Shown: positions 12,261-24,894, counted from the first letter of the stretch. The stretch is DNA of 64,000 nt from Megaleporinus macrocephalus (GCA_021613375.1 CM038722.1:27583441-27647440), one strand, 5' to 3'. The notes: generated by a model not told the origin, from the letters alone. A program made the numbers and translations.

Positions 12261-12539
12261 AATGAGTCAATAAAGGAGCCCGAATGCCTCCACTAAGTGT
12301 AATATCAATATGAGATATATTATACACTGCCATACGCCTTGAACATAAACCAACTATAGACCCACCGTTTTCAACAACCGTGCCGAACGGAGTCTGTCAG
12401 GACGATATGCTTCAATAAAGACCATTAAACCCTTCATGTCCATTTTATATGGTATTCTGTTAAGGATTGTCTTTGTTTTGGAGGTGGGCTAGTTGACAAC
12501 AAAACAAAATATGTCACACTTTTGTTCCTTTTCTGCTCC

Positions 12540-13225
12540 ATCCCATGTCTTGTCCCATGCCCAGTTCCCTGTCCAATCTCCTGCCCAGTTCCCTGTCCAA
12601 TCTCCTGCCCAGTTCCCTGTCCAATCTCCTGCCCAGTTCCCTGTCCAATCTCCTGCCCAGTTCCCAGACCAATCTCCAGCTCAGGTCCCTGTCCAGTTCC
12701 CTATTCAATCTCCTGTCCAGTTCCCTGACCAATCTCCTGCCCAGGTCGCTGTCCAGTTCCCTATCCAATCTCCTGTCCAGTTCCCAGATCAATCTCCTGC
12801 CCAGGTCCCTGTCTAGTTCCCTGTCCTGTCCAGTTCCCAGTTCAATCTCCTGCCCAGGTCCCTGTCTAGTTCCCTGTCCTGTCCAGTTCCCAGTTCAATC
12901 TCCTGCCCAGGTCCCTGTCTAGTTCCCTGTCCTGTCCAGTTCCCTATCCGATCTTCTGTCCAGTTCCCTGACCAATCTCCTGCCCAGGTCCTTGTCCAGT
13001 TCCCTATTCAATCTCCTGCCCAGGTCCCTGTTCAGTTCTCTATCCAATCTCCTGTCCAGTTCCCAGTTCAATCTCCTGCTCAGTTCTCTGTCTAGTTCCC
13101 TGTCCTGTCCAGTTCCCTGACCAATCTCCTGCCCAGGTCCCTGTCTAGTTCCCAGTCCAATCTCCTGTCCAGTTCTCTGACCAATCTCCTGCCCAGGTCC
13201 CTATCCAGTTCCCTGTCTGGTGTTA
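12540..13225. repeat. 24-bp minisatellite (CAGTTCCCTGTCCAATCTCC...)
   Basis: About 28 imperfect 24-bp units, strongly pyrimidine-rich on +. Because 24 is divisible by three, several frames stay open over parts of it (PVQSPAQF repeats), but there is no splice or start context. I treat it as noncoding. Confidence 0.93.
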
Positions 13226-13931
13226 CATCTAGCACTGTGGCTTGTTGCTCTGTGGCTCATTGATTGTGGTCATTTTGTGGTAATCTGTGGTTAATCTGTT
13301 AATCTATTTATTTGTTAATTTTCTACATTCTCTGATAATTTGTTCTTTTGTTTAATTTGTTAGTCTATTTAGTTTATCTATGTTTGTTTCTGTTTGTTTC
13401 ACTATGAGCTCCGTTGAAGGACATTTGCGTATGTATCCGCTTCTCTTGCCTGCCTTTCTGTTACACTAGTCATACTAAACCACTACTATAACCTCTAAAA
13501 GGGTGATTTCTATACGTCCATGCACAATCAAATTAGGATTTTCAGCAGGCATGTGACCAAAAGACTTTAAGAGACAAAGAGTTTGACGTGATCAATTAAA
13601 TGATAAAACCCATTTTGTATGCATTCATATAGGCTTATTAACAGACAAGGTATTTAAATAGGCTATGTTTATTCTTACAGATAACCTATATTTGTGCTAT
13701 CTCTCTCTTTCTCTTTCTATAAAAGATAGTAAATTTATGAATTTATGAATGAAATGATGAATGTCACCTTGGCTCTGTAGGAAGAATAACCTTGAGTCTA
13801 GTACATGGCCTCTTTAAACTCTCCATCAGTCTACGCCTGAGTGAGTGAGTGGATGTCTCCGCTCAGTTCGTACTTCAGCGCTGACAATGTCACCCTCACT
13901 CCTCTGTAATTACAGAGCTGTTACATACAGT

Positions 13932-13985
<54 letters not shown>

Positions 13986-14204
13986 TAAAGCTCCTTCTTC
14001 AGATGAGATATACATTTATACATTAAACAATCAACTAACTATATAAACTGTATAAACGTCAATGTTTACATTTCCGCCTTTTCAACATAAAAAAAACTGT
14101 GGATAAAACTACATTGAAAATTTCTCTACAATTATATTCTCAGCTTTAATTAAACTGACTTTTCTTTAAATCACAGGTTTCATTCTATTCCTGACAGAGA
14201 AGAG
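13226..14204. other. Gene-free; (CA)n at 13933-13981
   Basis: Only the CA microsatellite is recognisable in this AT-rich stretch. Confidence 0.5.
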
Positions 14205-14870
14205 GAGTCATTGGCCAAGTGTTGACCCCAACAGAAGTACTGGAGTCAAAGAATCAACTCTTTTATAATCGACTCCCAATCACTACCTCACTCTTCCATC
14301 CCTTTTTTATTAGGGCCATAACTTCAGTAGGCCTCATTTTGAAGGCATAATGTGTCTTTTATCAAAATATTTTAAGGAGAATGTGATTGGGACAGAGAAC
14401 TAGCTCAGTTAGCAAAGACACTCCTTTAAAAACAACAAGAGTAAGACTTTAATTGTAAATATTTCCTGAAGAAATCATAAAACATTGAAAAACACAGTAA
14501 AGAATATGTTATTTTTATGTCCTACAAGCTGTTGTGGCCACGTGTTGACCACAACAGAAGTACTGGATTCAAAGAATCGACTCTTTTATAATCAACTCCC
14601 GATCACTACCTCACTCTTCCGTCCCTTTTTTATTAGGACCATAACATCAGTAGGCCTCATTTTGAAGGCATAATGTGTCTTTTATGAAAATATTTTAATG
14701 AGAACGAGATTAGGACAGAGAACTAGCTCAGTTAGCTAAGGCACTCCTTCAGAAACAACAAGAGGCTTTAATTGTAAATATTTCCTGAAGAATTCATAAA
14801 ACATTGAAAAACACAGTAAAGAATATGTTATTTTTAGGTCCTACAAGCTTTAGATGTCCTTGTTTATGCT
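14205..14870 (+). repeat. ~330-bp tandem duplication
   Basis: 14205-14520 and 14535-14850 are two direct copies, sharing GGCC(A)CGTGTTGACC, ACAGAAGTACTGGA, the TAGGCCTCATTTTGAAGGC block and AACACAGTAAAGAATATGTT. Divergence is a few percent with small indels. Confidence 0.9.
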
Positions 14871-15119
14871 GAACTTCAGAGAAGTGAAAAGTTACCTCAG
14901 TTAGCTTGGCGCTAACGTTAGGGGCCAGAAATTAGCAGTATTGTAGCAATAGTAGATGAATAAACCATAGATTTAACCTACAATAGTGCATTATATTGTA
15001 AAAGAGCCTACACAGTGCTGCAGATTGGACCACCAGTCCTATACATCAGTTTCGGGTTTTAGAGGATTAGCCCCGCTCTGAATATAAATAAATAAAATGC
15101 TAAATTAGCATTGCAGTTT

Positions 15120-15610
15120 AATATTTACTATCCGCCAGTCACATGTGTCACTGTTGTGCATTTAAGGATAAGCCCAGATGAGCTAAGAAACCTGGAAATC
15201 TAGCATTTAGTGTTTTAGCTACTGGAATTCTTAGAATTCTTTCAGGTAACCGTGGCAACATGATGATAAACAAGCCCAAGCGTTTAACAGATCGAGATGA
15301 AAAATGCTTAATTGTGATTTTACACCTTTGGTTCTAGAATAAAATAAGCTGTTTTCTCCTTTTTTGGTGAAATCATGTATAGTTTGATGAGCTCTGCTCT
15401 GATTGGCTAGTTTATAACGAGACGCTGCAACAATCACACAGAAGCAACATATCAAAACAGACACAGGAAAATAAAACAAACAGTCATATCACTGTTGTGC
15501 ATTTAAGGACAAGCCCAAATGAGCTAAGAAAACTGGAAATCTAGCATTTAGTGTTTTAGCTACTGGAATTCTTAGAATTCTTTCAGGTAACCGTGACGAC
15601 ATGATGATTA
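15120..15610 (+). repeat. Direct duplication, copies ~355 bp apart
   Basis: 15135-15260 and 15485-15610 share TCACTGTTGTGCATTTAAGG, GATGAGCTAAGAAA and ACTGGAATTCTTAGAATTC, with only scattered changes. Confidence 0.9.
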
Positions 15611-15864
15611 AACAAGCACAAACGTTCAACAGTAAACAGATGCAGGTTCATCGAGAGCCCAGGTGAGTGCTGTTGTTTCCTGTGTTGGTCAAATATGTTA
15701 TGTTATGAGAATGCCACCAGATTTTGGCCCAGTTAAAGTAGTAGGTGTAGATGTAAACAGAGTCATTCTATGGTGGTGATGGGAACCAGACGTCTGAAGA
15801 GTTTATTGATTTTAAAATCTTCCTCACAGAGTGATTGCGAATGCTGCCAACTGTCTGAGACCTG

Positions 15865-16449
15865 GGGTCTGTCTCAAAACCTAGTGAGGGTCTACATAGA
15901 CAGCATTTTACGTCATAGTATGCGCTCCCGACATGTAGACTGTCCCAATACTTACATACCTTAAACATGCTGTCTACTGAGGAACCTTATTTAGACCTGA
16001 TTTTAAGGAAGCATTGAAGCTTCCTCAGCCGCTAAGACAATCCCATGATGCAACGCAGGCTACAAGCAGTGAAGTGGTTTTAAAATGTGAGTTATTTTGA
16101 TTCTCTCTGGAGTTTTAATGTGTTTCTGGTCATATAATCACACAAAACAGTTTTTTATTATCAACTCTGTAACGAGTCCTTCACCATTTAGCAGTTTTAT
16201 ACTCAAGCCATTAGCATTTATGCTAACAGATTTTTAAGCCTCGGGCCAGTGTGTTGGATGCTGACCGGTAGCTTAGCAACCAGCGAAACCACCGGTCGCG
16301 TGCTGCAGTGGGTGGAAACAAGCCGTGACAAGCCGTGAGAGTCTCAGTAATCTGTTTTATGAGGAGAGATGAGGAGAGAACACTGATACTTACACACCTG
16401 CCTACCTAGACAGCCTACTTACACACTCACTAGGATTTGAGACACACCC
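15865..16449. mobile_element. MITE with ~22-bp terminal inverted repeats
   Basis: The left end GGGTCTGTCTCAAAACCT (15865) and right end AGGATTTGAGACACACCC (to 16449) are inverted complements, 20 of 22 positions over the full arms. Subterminal CTACATAGACAGC and CTACCTAGACAGCC elements are also present. There is no open frame. The target duplication is not clear, so the superfamily is left open. Confidence 0.75.
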
Positions 16450-16689
16450 ATTGTTTTACCATTAACAATGGTTATATATAAAACACAGTATACACATGTA
16501 GTTCTTTACTGACTTACAAATATTACTCTCATTTGGCTTCAGACTATGCGAAAATCCTCTCTTCTGATTGGCTGTCTGTACTGCACTGCGTTTAACAAGC
16601 TTAACAATGCTTCATAGAACTTCCGACAGGAGGGGTGGGGGGGGTTCTGGGATTAAACTGCTGTACAAGGCCTTGTAGATGTATATCTC

Positions 16690-16860
16690 TCTAAAAAAAA
16701 CTTTACAGGAGAGGCCAAAAACCATCATTACTTTCAATGTAAGTCAATGGAACCAGAATTTTTTCCAAGCTATTTTGGGGCATTTTCATTGGTCCAATCA
16801 TCATGAATTGTTTCACTCAGTGTAAACAGTAGCTGCTGTGTTCAAATGATGTAGGAAATT
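16690..16860 (+). mobile_element. MITE fragment (TATCGTCG family interior)
   Basis: TTTACAGGAGAGGCCAAAAA...GTCAATGGAACCAGAA...CATTGGTCCAATCATCATGA matches the interior of the elements at 20150, 28620 and 62920. Confidence 0.75.
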
Positions 16861-17303
16861 AATATTCAAGTAGCGATTAATATTCATGTGTTGTGTTTTT
16901 CTTGATATCACAGAAACAATAATTTTAAATTGTGCTGTTTCTGCTGCTTCGTTTCCAGAAATGGACCAGCTGAGAAGTGAACGGTATGTTTCGAAGCTCA
17001 GCTACATCAATGCTACATCAAACTCTGGCCCCTGAACCATTTAACTCTAGAGTCTTATTATTCACTACCATGAAACATTAGCCTGAGTTGTAAAGTTATT
17101 AAGAGTGAGGAACTGAAAAGAGGGCTCAGTGATCAACACTGAAAGTCAGGCTTAGTTTTCTTTAGTATGGCCTACAGAGGTCTTTTGACTATGCCTTGCC
17201 TCAGAAGTATTCAGATCACCATGACGTTGGTTTGTATTCATCACTGAACAGCCCTTAAAAACAGTCCCTGACCTTCCACAGGTGAGCCAATCCTGAGACA
17301 CAC

Positions 17304-17708
17304 ATGGCAGTGGGAGTGTCCCCCTCCAAGGACCTGTCCCATCTGTACGAACGACTTCTCTACAAGCTGTCAGATGAAGGATTCCACAACGCGTTGAGCA
17401 TTGGCGGCTTCTTAGTCATCTTCGTCTTCTGCACTATCGCCCTCGCACTGATTCTGGTTGTGGTGGTCAGCTGGTGCAGCCAACTGTGCTTCCAAGAGCC
17501 CACCCGCTCCAACAAGGTGGGCGTCATGGTCACCCCGGCCTCTGGCGAAAAGGCAGTGGTTGCAGAACTCAAGCCCGTGAGGACAAAGAAGAAGAAAAGG
17601 AATTTCCGCGTAGGGGCCTTCGGGGTAAAGCGTAAAACATACCTGTACATTAGGCCTAAAGTCATGCCCGCCCACAAGAAACCAACAGTCGGTACAGCTA
17701 CTCATTAA
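17304..17708 (+). CDS. Small single-pass membrane protein, KIAA0040-like (tentative)
   Basis: This is a 134-codon open frame from ATG 17304 to TAA 17708. The order is a short polar N-terminus (1-31), then one strong hydrophobic segment (about 32-57, GGFLVIFVFCTIALALILVV) followed by WCSQLCF, then a cytosolic-type basic tail with a TKKKKR cluster (about 94-99) and further Lys/Arg. A type III or tail-in single-pass topology is likely. The DEGFHNALSIGG segment entering the membrane, followed by Cys and a Lys-rich tail, resembles the layout of vertebrate KIAA0040, whose function is unknown to me. That is a weak, memory-based match. The ATG lies 23 nt after a good 3' splice site (CCTTCCACAG at about 17281), suggesting a noncoding upstream exon; AATAAA lies at 17847. 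Base composition is GC-richer than the flanks and the frame reads like real coding sequence. Confidence 0.7.
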   Translation: MAVGVSPSKDLSHLYERLLYKLSDEGFHNALSIGGFLVIFVFCTIALALILVVVVSWCSQLCFQEPTRSNKVGVMVTPASGEKAVVAELKPVRTKKKKRNFRVGAFGVKRKTYLYIRPKVMPAHKKPTVGTATH

Positions 17709-17846
17709 ACTGTCTCTGTTTATGGAGCCGTGCAGCCTTGAAGTGCTTCTATGACAACTATTATAAATCTGTAGGAGATACATTAAACCTAATATCGATC
17801 TGATTGAGCTTAATCACACTCACGTTCACGCCTAACGGTCAGCTGG

Positions 17847-17852
17847 AATAAA
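17847..17852 (+). terminator. AATAAA polyadenylation signal candidate
   Basis: AATAAA lies 139 bp past the stop codon of the 17304-17708 coding region. It is the first canonical hexamer downstream. No further support is visible. Confidence 0.4.
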
Positions 17853-18364
17853 GCTGAAGTCAAATCGTGTAGTAATCTGTAGAGTTAACTCTCGTGCATA
17901 TGCTGGCCTCACTGGGTGCTTTGTAGATAAATGAGTCTTTATGGCCATATGGTGTGCTTTCTGAAGGCTGCCAGCTGGCGGCAGGTAGAAATTGGCTCCT
18001 GCTGATCTAGGATCAGCTTCTCTAGCCCAAAAGCATGAAAGCATGTTTGACCTTAGGTTTCTTCAGGATTAGATGGATGATTTAAGTGGATATTTAATCG
18101 TGCATGTATATCTATTGTGAGAGCGTAATGTTTAGACCAGCAGATTTCAGACTTTTTGAGTTTGAAGATGGCAGATATATAAAATTACTACACTTTAAGA
18201 AGATTTCATGATACACAGTATGTTCTGATATTTCATGTTATCAGGTTTGAGCAGTTGAAACAGACAAAAACACAACCAGAAGTGAAAATGGTGGTTTAAA
18301 CATATCACATATTGTAAAGCATATTGTAAATCTAGTTCTTGGTCATTGTTCTTAAAGTGCTTAC
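17853..18364. other. Gene-free
   Basis: Nothing recognisable was seen. Confidence 0.4.
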
Positions 18365-19111
18365 TAGGGGTGAGCAGATCGATCCAAATATCATTAATAT
18401 CTATACCAATGTTAGTATTGGTATTGAATCGATACCAGCATGATAGAATTGATATTTAGCTTGTTTTATGAATTGTAACATAGTTTTATTGATTGTAACA
18501 ACAATACAAACAATTGTAATATACTCTAAAAATACTTGTATTCATAATAATAAATAATAATAAATAAAAAAGATGGAATAAAAAGATAGAATTGATATTT
18601 AGCTTGTTTTATGAATTGTAACATAGTTTTATTAATTGTAACAACAATACAAACAATTGTATTATACTCTAAAAATACTGTATAAATAATAATAATAATA
18701 ATAAATAAAAAAGATAGAATAAAAAAGATAAAATTTATATTTAGCTTGTTTTATGAATTGTATCATAGTTGTATTGATTGTAACAACAATACAAACAATT
18801 GTATTATACTCTAAAAATACTTTTATTCATAATAATAGTAATAATAAATAAAAAAATAGAATAAAAAAGATAAAATTGATATTTAGCTTGTTTTATGAAT
18901 TGTAACCTAGTTTTATTGATTGTAACAACAATACAAACAATTGTATTATACTCTAAAAATACTTTTATTCATAATAATAGTAATAATAAATAAAAAAGAT
19001 AGAATAAAAAAGATAGAATTGATATTTAGCTTGTTTTATAAATTGTAACACAGTTTTATTGATTGTAACAACAATACAAACAATTGTATTATACTCTAAA
19101 AATACTGTATA

Positions 19112-19183
<72 letters not shown>

Positions 19184-19409
19184 GTAATAATGTTAATTAT
19201 TAATATCAAATAGGAACAGTATAAATACAGTTGTTATTATTATTATAACAAATTGTTTATACCCGCTACATGTAGATATGGTATAAATAGACTTTTAGTA
19301 CTTTTAATAGATTTTATTTCACCTAGGTGATTTTCCCATTGGTATCAGTATCGGTATCAGTATCGGTGATACTGGCCCTGTATACTAAATACAGTATCAC
19401 ACACCACTA
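18365..19409. mobile_element. hAT-like element with internal tandem repeats
   Basis: The left end TAGGGGTGAGCAGATC (18365) and right end GTATCACACACCACTA (to 19409) form imperfect inverted termini. They are flanked by related 8-bp sites GTGCTTAC (18357-18364) and GCACTTAC (19410-19417), 6 of 8 matching. Subterminal 'GGTATCGATACC'-type sequences are typical of fish hAT MITEs. The interior holds about five copies of a roughly 140-bp unit (TATTTAGCTTGTTTTATGAA...CAATTGTATTATACTC) and an (AAT)n run at 19113-19182. There is no transposase. Confidence 0.7.
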
Positions 19410-20149
19410 GCACTTACAAGTGGCTTCATCATGTTCTTACAAAACGCTTATAGTGTGATGTGATTTTATCATAATAATGAAAAGCTCAAGCCCTAAGCTT
19501 AACCCTCTCCCCCAACAGGGTCTCCCACAGTGCCTCTGTGTTGCAGGAGTGAGCCTGGAACATATTTATTTGTAGTCGGCCTCATACCTGTATCTGAAAA
19601 TGTTTTCTTTTAGTATTTTACATACGTCACATGTTCAAAAGAAACTTCAACCAAGCTCACACTGGGATCCAGAGGGGTCAAGCTGTAACTCACTACATGT
19701 TTCGAGCTGTTATGCTGTCGAGGTCGACCATGCAAACTCACGTAATTCTGTTTCTTCACTGTAGAGTGTCCTTAAAGAGATTTCTACAGAACACACACAC
19801 ACATACACCTCTGAGTGCCTGGATCCTCTGAATTATCCCCCACATTACTACTACAAGCAGGCTAACCTGCACACTGACCTGACAACGCATGAAAGTAAGT
19901 CTTTTATTGAAATGTAACCAGTTTATACAGCAACTGCTATTTCTGCTCTGTGTATAGGAGTGAGGCTGCCAGTGTGTCGCAGTGTTAGCTTACATGAAGC
20001 AACATCTGGACCTTGTAATTCAGAGCAGCTTTTGGTTTGGGGGAAATGTAAGCTTAGGGAAATTCTTAATATGATCATTACAGACTAAATGCCATGTATG
20101 ACTTCTCAGAAATCCAGGTGCCCTTTATATATATATACATATGTACATA

Positions 20150-20318
20150 AACAGGTATCTTCAAAATAGCTACTTTACAGGAGAGACCAAAAACTGTCTT
20201 CACTTTCAGTGGAAGATAATGGAACCAGAAGTTTTTCCAAGTTGTTTTGGAACACTTCTATTGGTCCATTCATCAGGATATTGTCTCACAGTGATATATG
20301 TTGGACATTGGACAGCGC

Positions 20319-20405
<87 letters not shown>

Positions 20406-20560
20406 CAGGTATCTTCACAATAGCAACTTTACAGGAGAGACCAAAAACTGTCTTCACTTTCAGTGGAAGTTAATGGAACCAGAAGTTTTCCCAAGTTGTT
20501 TTGGAGCACTTCTATTGGTCCATTCATCAGGATATTGTCACACAGTGTAAACACACATTG
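20150..20560 (+). mobile_element. Tandem pair of MITE halves separated by (TA)n
   Basis: 20150-20318 and 20401-20552 are near-identical (ACAGGTATCTTCA, TTTACAGGAGAGACCAAAAA, GGAACCAGAAGTTTT, TATTGGTCCATTCATCAGG). They are separated by a TA run at 20324-20400. The left copy ends near GGACATTGGACAGCG, the family's terminal sequence. Confidence 0.8.
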
Positions 20561-20679
20561 GTGTGTGCAAATGATATAGAAAACCTAAAATCGACAGTAC
20601 TCTATCAGTACAGTACAGTTGTGTAGACTCACAGTGAGGCCAGATGCTGTACCATGACTAATGCCCTTCTAAACAGTGA

Positions 20680-21560
20680 AGGTCAGTGTTCTGGCAGGGG
20701 TAGACTGGTCCTAGATCTGGTTGGGTGGGGGGATCTTCCAGACTTGGGCTGAAAATGCCATGCTGTCTTTGGCCTCTTCTTCATTCTCCTATAAAGCCAA
20801 GTGGCAGGGCTGTGTCTGAGCATCCATCTGCTAGCGGACACACATCCATCTCCGAAGCTGTGAAGTCTATTCCACATCCTGGCTATCTCCGGCAAAAAAC
20901 CCAGCAAGCTGTCCTTGTTTCCGACAAGAGGAGGAAAACAATGCATTACGGTGATGAATCTGCAGCGGGTGTGATCAAGTTCACAGACTATGACTAATAG
21001 AAACGACTGTTTAGTCTCTCGCATGGCGAGAGATGGTTTATTGTATTGTATTTGTGCCCCCCCCCCCCCCCCCCTCCACCCAACCTTAAGCAGTCAAGGT
21101 AAAATGGCAGCTCAAGTGCCTTGTCAGGAAGCGGCGCCACATCTGCTTGATGGGCATTTTTCCGTACGCCCACGGCCAAGCGCAGAAGAAGGAGTCAAGG
21201 TAAAATGGCAGCCCGAGCGAGCACAGTATCAACACAGCGTCCGACGCAAATGCTCTTCTCTTTCACAACACCCCGACGACAAGGGTGACATTTAGCTGCT
21301 AGCTTGGCCGCCTTTCCGCCCAAGAAGCTTGCGACAAGGTCAGCTCATTAAACAGTGGACGGGGCAGCGCTGCCACGTCTGATACGTACGCTACATCATG
21401 ACCAGCTCTCGTGACATAAAGACCTGACAGTGTCATTATCCTGCTGCTTCCCTTCATTAAGTAAGAATTAGTCTATGGAGGCCTGCACCCCCGGGAGCTG
21501 GGAGGAATCCTATTTCAATCTATCAGTGGCTGAAATCTGAGATTGAGGTCTTTATAGTGG
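20680..21560. other. Unique GC-balanced noncoding block; poly-C at ~21058-21075
   Basis: This is the largest repeat-poor, higher-GC stretch between the 17304 gene and VPS8. It contains a direct repeat GTCAAGGTAAAATGGCAGC at 21096 and 21193. No plausible splice-bounded exon was recognised. It is a candidate conserved noncoding element only. Confidence 0.3.
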
Positions 21561-21762
21561 TGGGTTGATGTAACGGGGTCCATTTCTAGAGAAACTTAAA
21601 TACTCTGATATATTTACAGTGGTGGTGAATGGAACCAGACGTCGTCAGAACTACATTTCTATCATTGCTGTCCGAAGAAAAATGAGCGTCTCCAAATGAT
21701 ACATTTGCTTTTTACAGCGATGTTGTTGTTTGAAAACATGAAAACATGAAGTCACAACATGT

Positions 21763-21990
21763 ATCCCCCAGTGAGCAAGCCAGAGGCGATGGTGGCAAGA
21801 ATAAACTCCCTCAGACAGGAGGAAGAAACCTTGAGAGGAACCCAGACTCACAAGCGGAGATCCATTCTCATCTGGTCAAACAGTATTTACAGTTTAATAA
21901 GCTAAATTCAAACCAGAAACTGAGAGAATCTGGGTCTGGATGGTAGAAGATCTAGAACCTGCACAGATGCTACATCTGGATGATACAGTG
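21763..21990 (+). repeat. Dispersed repeat copy 2 (see 8828)
   Basis: Matches 8828-9045 from GTGAGCAAGCCAGAGG through TGGTCAAACAGTATTTACAG to the CTGGATGG...GCACAG end. Confidence 0.8.
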
Positions 21991-22371
21991 ATGCAGTAGA
22001 GGGGTAGCAGATGAGGAGGACAACTGGTTGGTGTCAGGTGACAAAGAGGCCCTGGTGGTCAGTCCTTCAGTAGTATTCAGCAGGACAGGGGGCAGTCATT
22101 TACAGCAGAGGATAAAAACATGTCTTACTTTCCATGTAAAATAAATTTGTTTAAAGCACTTTTGTAGCTTTTTTATACTTTTAAGTTGGAAAAATATGGC
22201 AATTTCATTGAGCAGTGATGGTATTGGACTTAATTATAAAAAAGGAAAATTAATTTTATTTACTTGAAATACTTTATATACTTTATATTATAATAATATA
22301 TAATATATAATAATAATAAAGTATAATAATTATATTATTATACTTTATTATTATACTTTCTATATAGTCTT

Positions 22372-23563
22372 CAGCCCTGAAACAAGCAAATTGATTTAAA
22401 TGTGTACATCACTTCTGCATGACTTAGACGCAGCACATCAACACAGTTATTGTCTGTCAGTTGTTTACTTTTCAGAGCTGATTATGTTTCTGTTATTACC
22501 TGTGTTTCTCTGGTTTCTGCCTTGATTCCGGTTTGTTTGCTTTTGTTTTGTTTTCGTTTTGTTTGTTTATTAAAAGTATTTTGTTTAAACTTGCGTTTGC
22601 GCCCCACCCCATGTTACGCCTTGCGTCTCCTCACCTGCCGCCTTTATTATAAGCTCTTGGCACATGACCATTGTAGCCATTGTCTCTGGGCAAGAACCCA
22701 CGTTCAGTAGCAAACAAAAGAAGTGATGTAAATTAAAGACATTGGTGCTGCTTTCCACCACTGGAGGCGCTCTTGGTGAGTAAGGTGATGACGTTTGATG
22801 CAACATTTCTTATGATAGGGATGGACACCACACTTTTCTGGTAATATGTTGCCCCCTATTGTTTGGAGGTTGAATTACAAACGTTGGTCGTTTTACATAT
22901 TGCTCCTTTAAAGTCTTTCAGTCTTCTAGGACTACTGATTTATAACAAAAACACCTTAACAGAATGTGAATAGACTGTGTAATGATTGGTTCTAGTGAAG
23001 CACTACACAGTGGTATTGTTTCTTCTTCACAGTAAATGTAGTTTTTCGACATGAACAGGTTGGAAGAGGCTCAGTGACAGTGCAGTGGCTCTCCCTTCAC
23101 ACTAATGATCACAGAGAGAGATTTTCTAGAGCTGCTTAGAAGCTAATCAAGACTTCATATTGAGCTGAAAGAGTCTCACAGTAATGACCTTCTCCGTCTC
23201 CAGAGTATTTCATTAGCCTTGGAGGTCTGCTCGCTCTTCATAGGCTTTCTTTGAAACTGCCTGGTGTCAGAAGCTGTGGCAGATCCCGACACTGGGAGAG
23301 GCTTGATGTTGATATAAATGAACATCTGCTTTTCGAATCATGGGTAAAACAAACGTCAACGTAAAGCTGAGGGCGTGAACTGACGCGCTCATGAACAGCT
23401 ACGAAGCACCGAAGAGAAATGAGAATTGGCAGCAATGTGAGTCCTCCGCCCTGAAACAAGCGAATTGATTTAAATGTGTACATCACTTCCACATGACTTA
23501 GACGCAGCACATCAACACAGTTATTGTCTGTCAGTTGTTTACTTTTCAGAGCTGATTATGTTG
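22372..23563 (+). repeat. Direct repeats (22372-22488 / 23448-23563) flanking 0.96 kb
   Basis: The two 116-bp copies share CCCTGAAACAAGC, GATTTAAATGTGTACATCAC and GACGCAGCACATCAACACAG, with about 3-4 differences. The left copy runs into a T/G-rich, LTR-like tract (22490-22625) similar in style to 26570-26700. No exon is present between. Confidence 0.8.
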
Positions 23564-23689
23564 AGGTGAGGTTCATTTATGCACTCTCGCTAAATGAAAG
23601 GTGATGATTTAGAAGGACCATGCTTGATAAAGGTGTTTGTGAGCATGAACAACTTTCACATTAACCCTTTAAAAACAAAGGGTGTTCAT

Positions 23690-24150
23690 TAGACTTTCAA
23701 TAAATAATAATAATAATAATAATAAAAAAAGAAGAAGAAGAAGAATAGTAATAATAATAAATAATTATTATTAACAATTGATTATTATAGAAATAATTAT
23801 AGATATTATAAAAAATAATAATAACACCAATACAAACAATAAAATAAAAGATTATAAAATAACTTATTTTTATATAAATGATTATAAAATAATTTATTTT
23901 TATATAAATGATTATAAATAATAATAATAATAATAATACATAATTAATAATAATGGATTATTATATAAATAATCAATAACACTAACAATACTTCTACTAA
24001 TAATAACAATAATAATCATAAAATATAAATATTAATTGGTTATAATATAAATAATTATAAAGATTAATAATACCAATAATAATAAAATATAAATTATAAT
24101 TGATTGTTATATTAATAGTTTTAAATAATAATAATAATTAAAAAATTAAT
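23690..24150. repeat. Degenerate AAT-rich simple sequence
   Basis: Long imperfect AAT/TAAT tracts. Other AAT runs are at 19113-19182 and 49345-49386. Confidence 0.85.
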
Positions 24151-24732
24151 AATAACACTTTGTGTATGTGAGTTTTGTTTTTTATCTATTTACTACATCT
24201 GGAATGTTTTGAAGTTGTTTTTTTTCATTCAGAACACAGTGTTTTAACTCTTTATACTCTAAGATTAGTTTAAATGTTTACTCGAGTCATTTCTAACTTT
24301 TTCCATATAGTACAACAGTGTTTTACACATTCTGTATCTACTACAGTCTCTGGTTCTCCACTATCATTTAGAACAAAGTTGGTTTGAGGGAAGTTCAGTT
24401 TTACATCAGTTGTTTTAGGAAAGAAATGATAACAGTGATGATTTACAGCTCTTACAAACTTGTGTATCAAATACGAGTCACTTGAGGGTAAAGGGTTAAG
24501 GGAAACCTGTTCACTATTACTAAAATATAACCCATAAACCAAAGGGGAATGATTTATGTGTTATAAATAAATATAACATGTAGGCAGCATCCCTCTACTA
24601 GCGGACCACCGCTGTCGCGCTGTGGGGATGCCATATGGCTGCAGAAAAAAACACAGTCAGAGAAGTTTTGTCACGCTCAAGCTGAAGCTGGGAAACCTGA
24701 GTGATCTATTAGACTTAAATTATAGATTTAGC

Positions 24733-24864
24733 TATCGTCGCTGTCCAATGAAAAGTTTTGAGTCTTCTACATCATCTGATGCCAATGGTTCTTCACATTG
24801 TGTGAAAATTTCTTTTTTTTTTCTCCTGCAAAGTTGCAATTTTGGAGATTGGACAGCGACGATA
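24733..24864. mobile_element. 132-bp MITE with perfect 17-bp TIRs
   Basis: TATCGTCGCTGTCCAAT (24733-24749) and ATTGGACAGCGACGATA (24848-24864) are exact inverted complements. It is the shortest and cleanest member of the family seen at 28620-28866 and 62920-63165. The TA ends suggest a TA target (Tc1/mariner style, inferred). Confidence 0.85.
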
Positions 24865-24894
24865 TGATGATTTATGGTATGGGACATGTACATC

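Noticed and set aside
12493..12922. PVQSPAQF / SLSNLLPS repeat proteins
   Set aside because: A 24-bp minisatellite that keeps multiple frames open on both strands; no splice signals or unique flanking domain.
15900..15964. A Tc1-like terminus at GTCCCAATACTTACATACC
   Set aside because: It only partly resembles the 10300 terminus and lies inside the 15865-16449 MITE; a chance match.
16959..16983. 25-nt microexon (ATGGACCAGC...) upstream of the 17304 gene
   Set aside because: It has AG and GT boundaries, but joined to 17282 it reaches a stop at once. At most it is a noncoding leader exon; not supportable without transcripts.
20683..21295. Overlapping ORFs of 90-113 codons on both strands
   Set aside because: No recognisable protein, no splice context, and a poly-C run interrupts the region. 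More likely noncoding.
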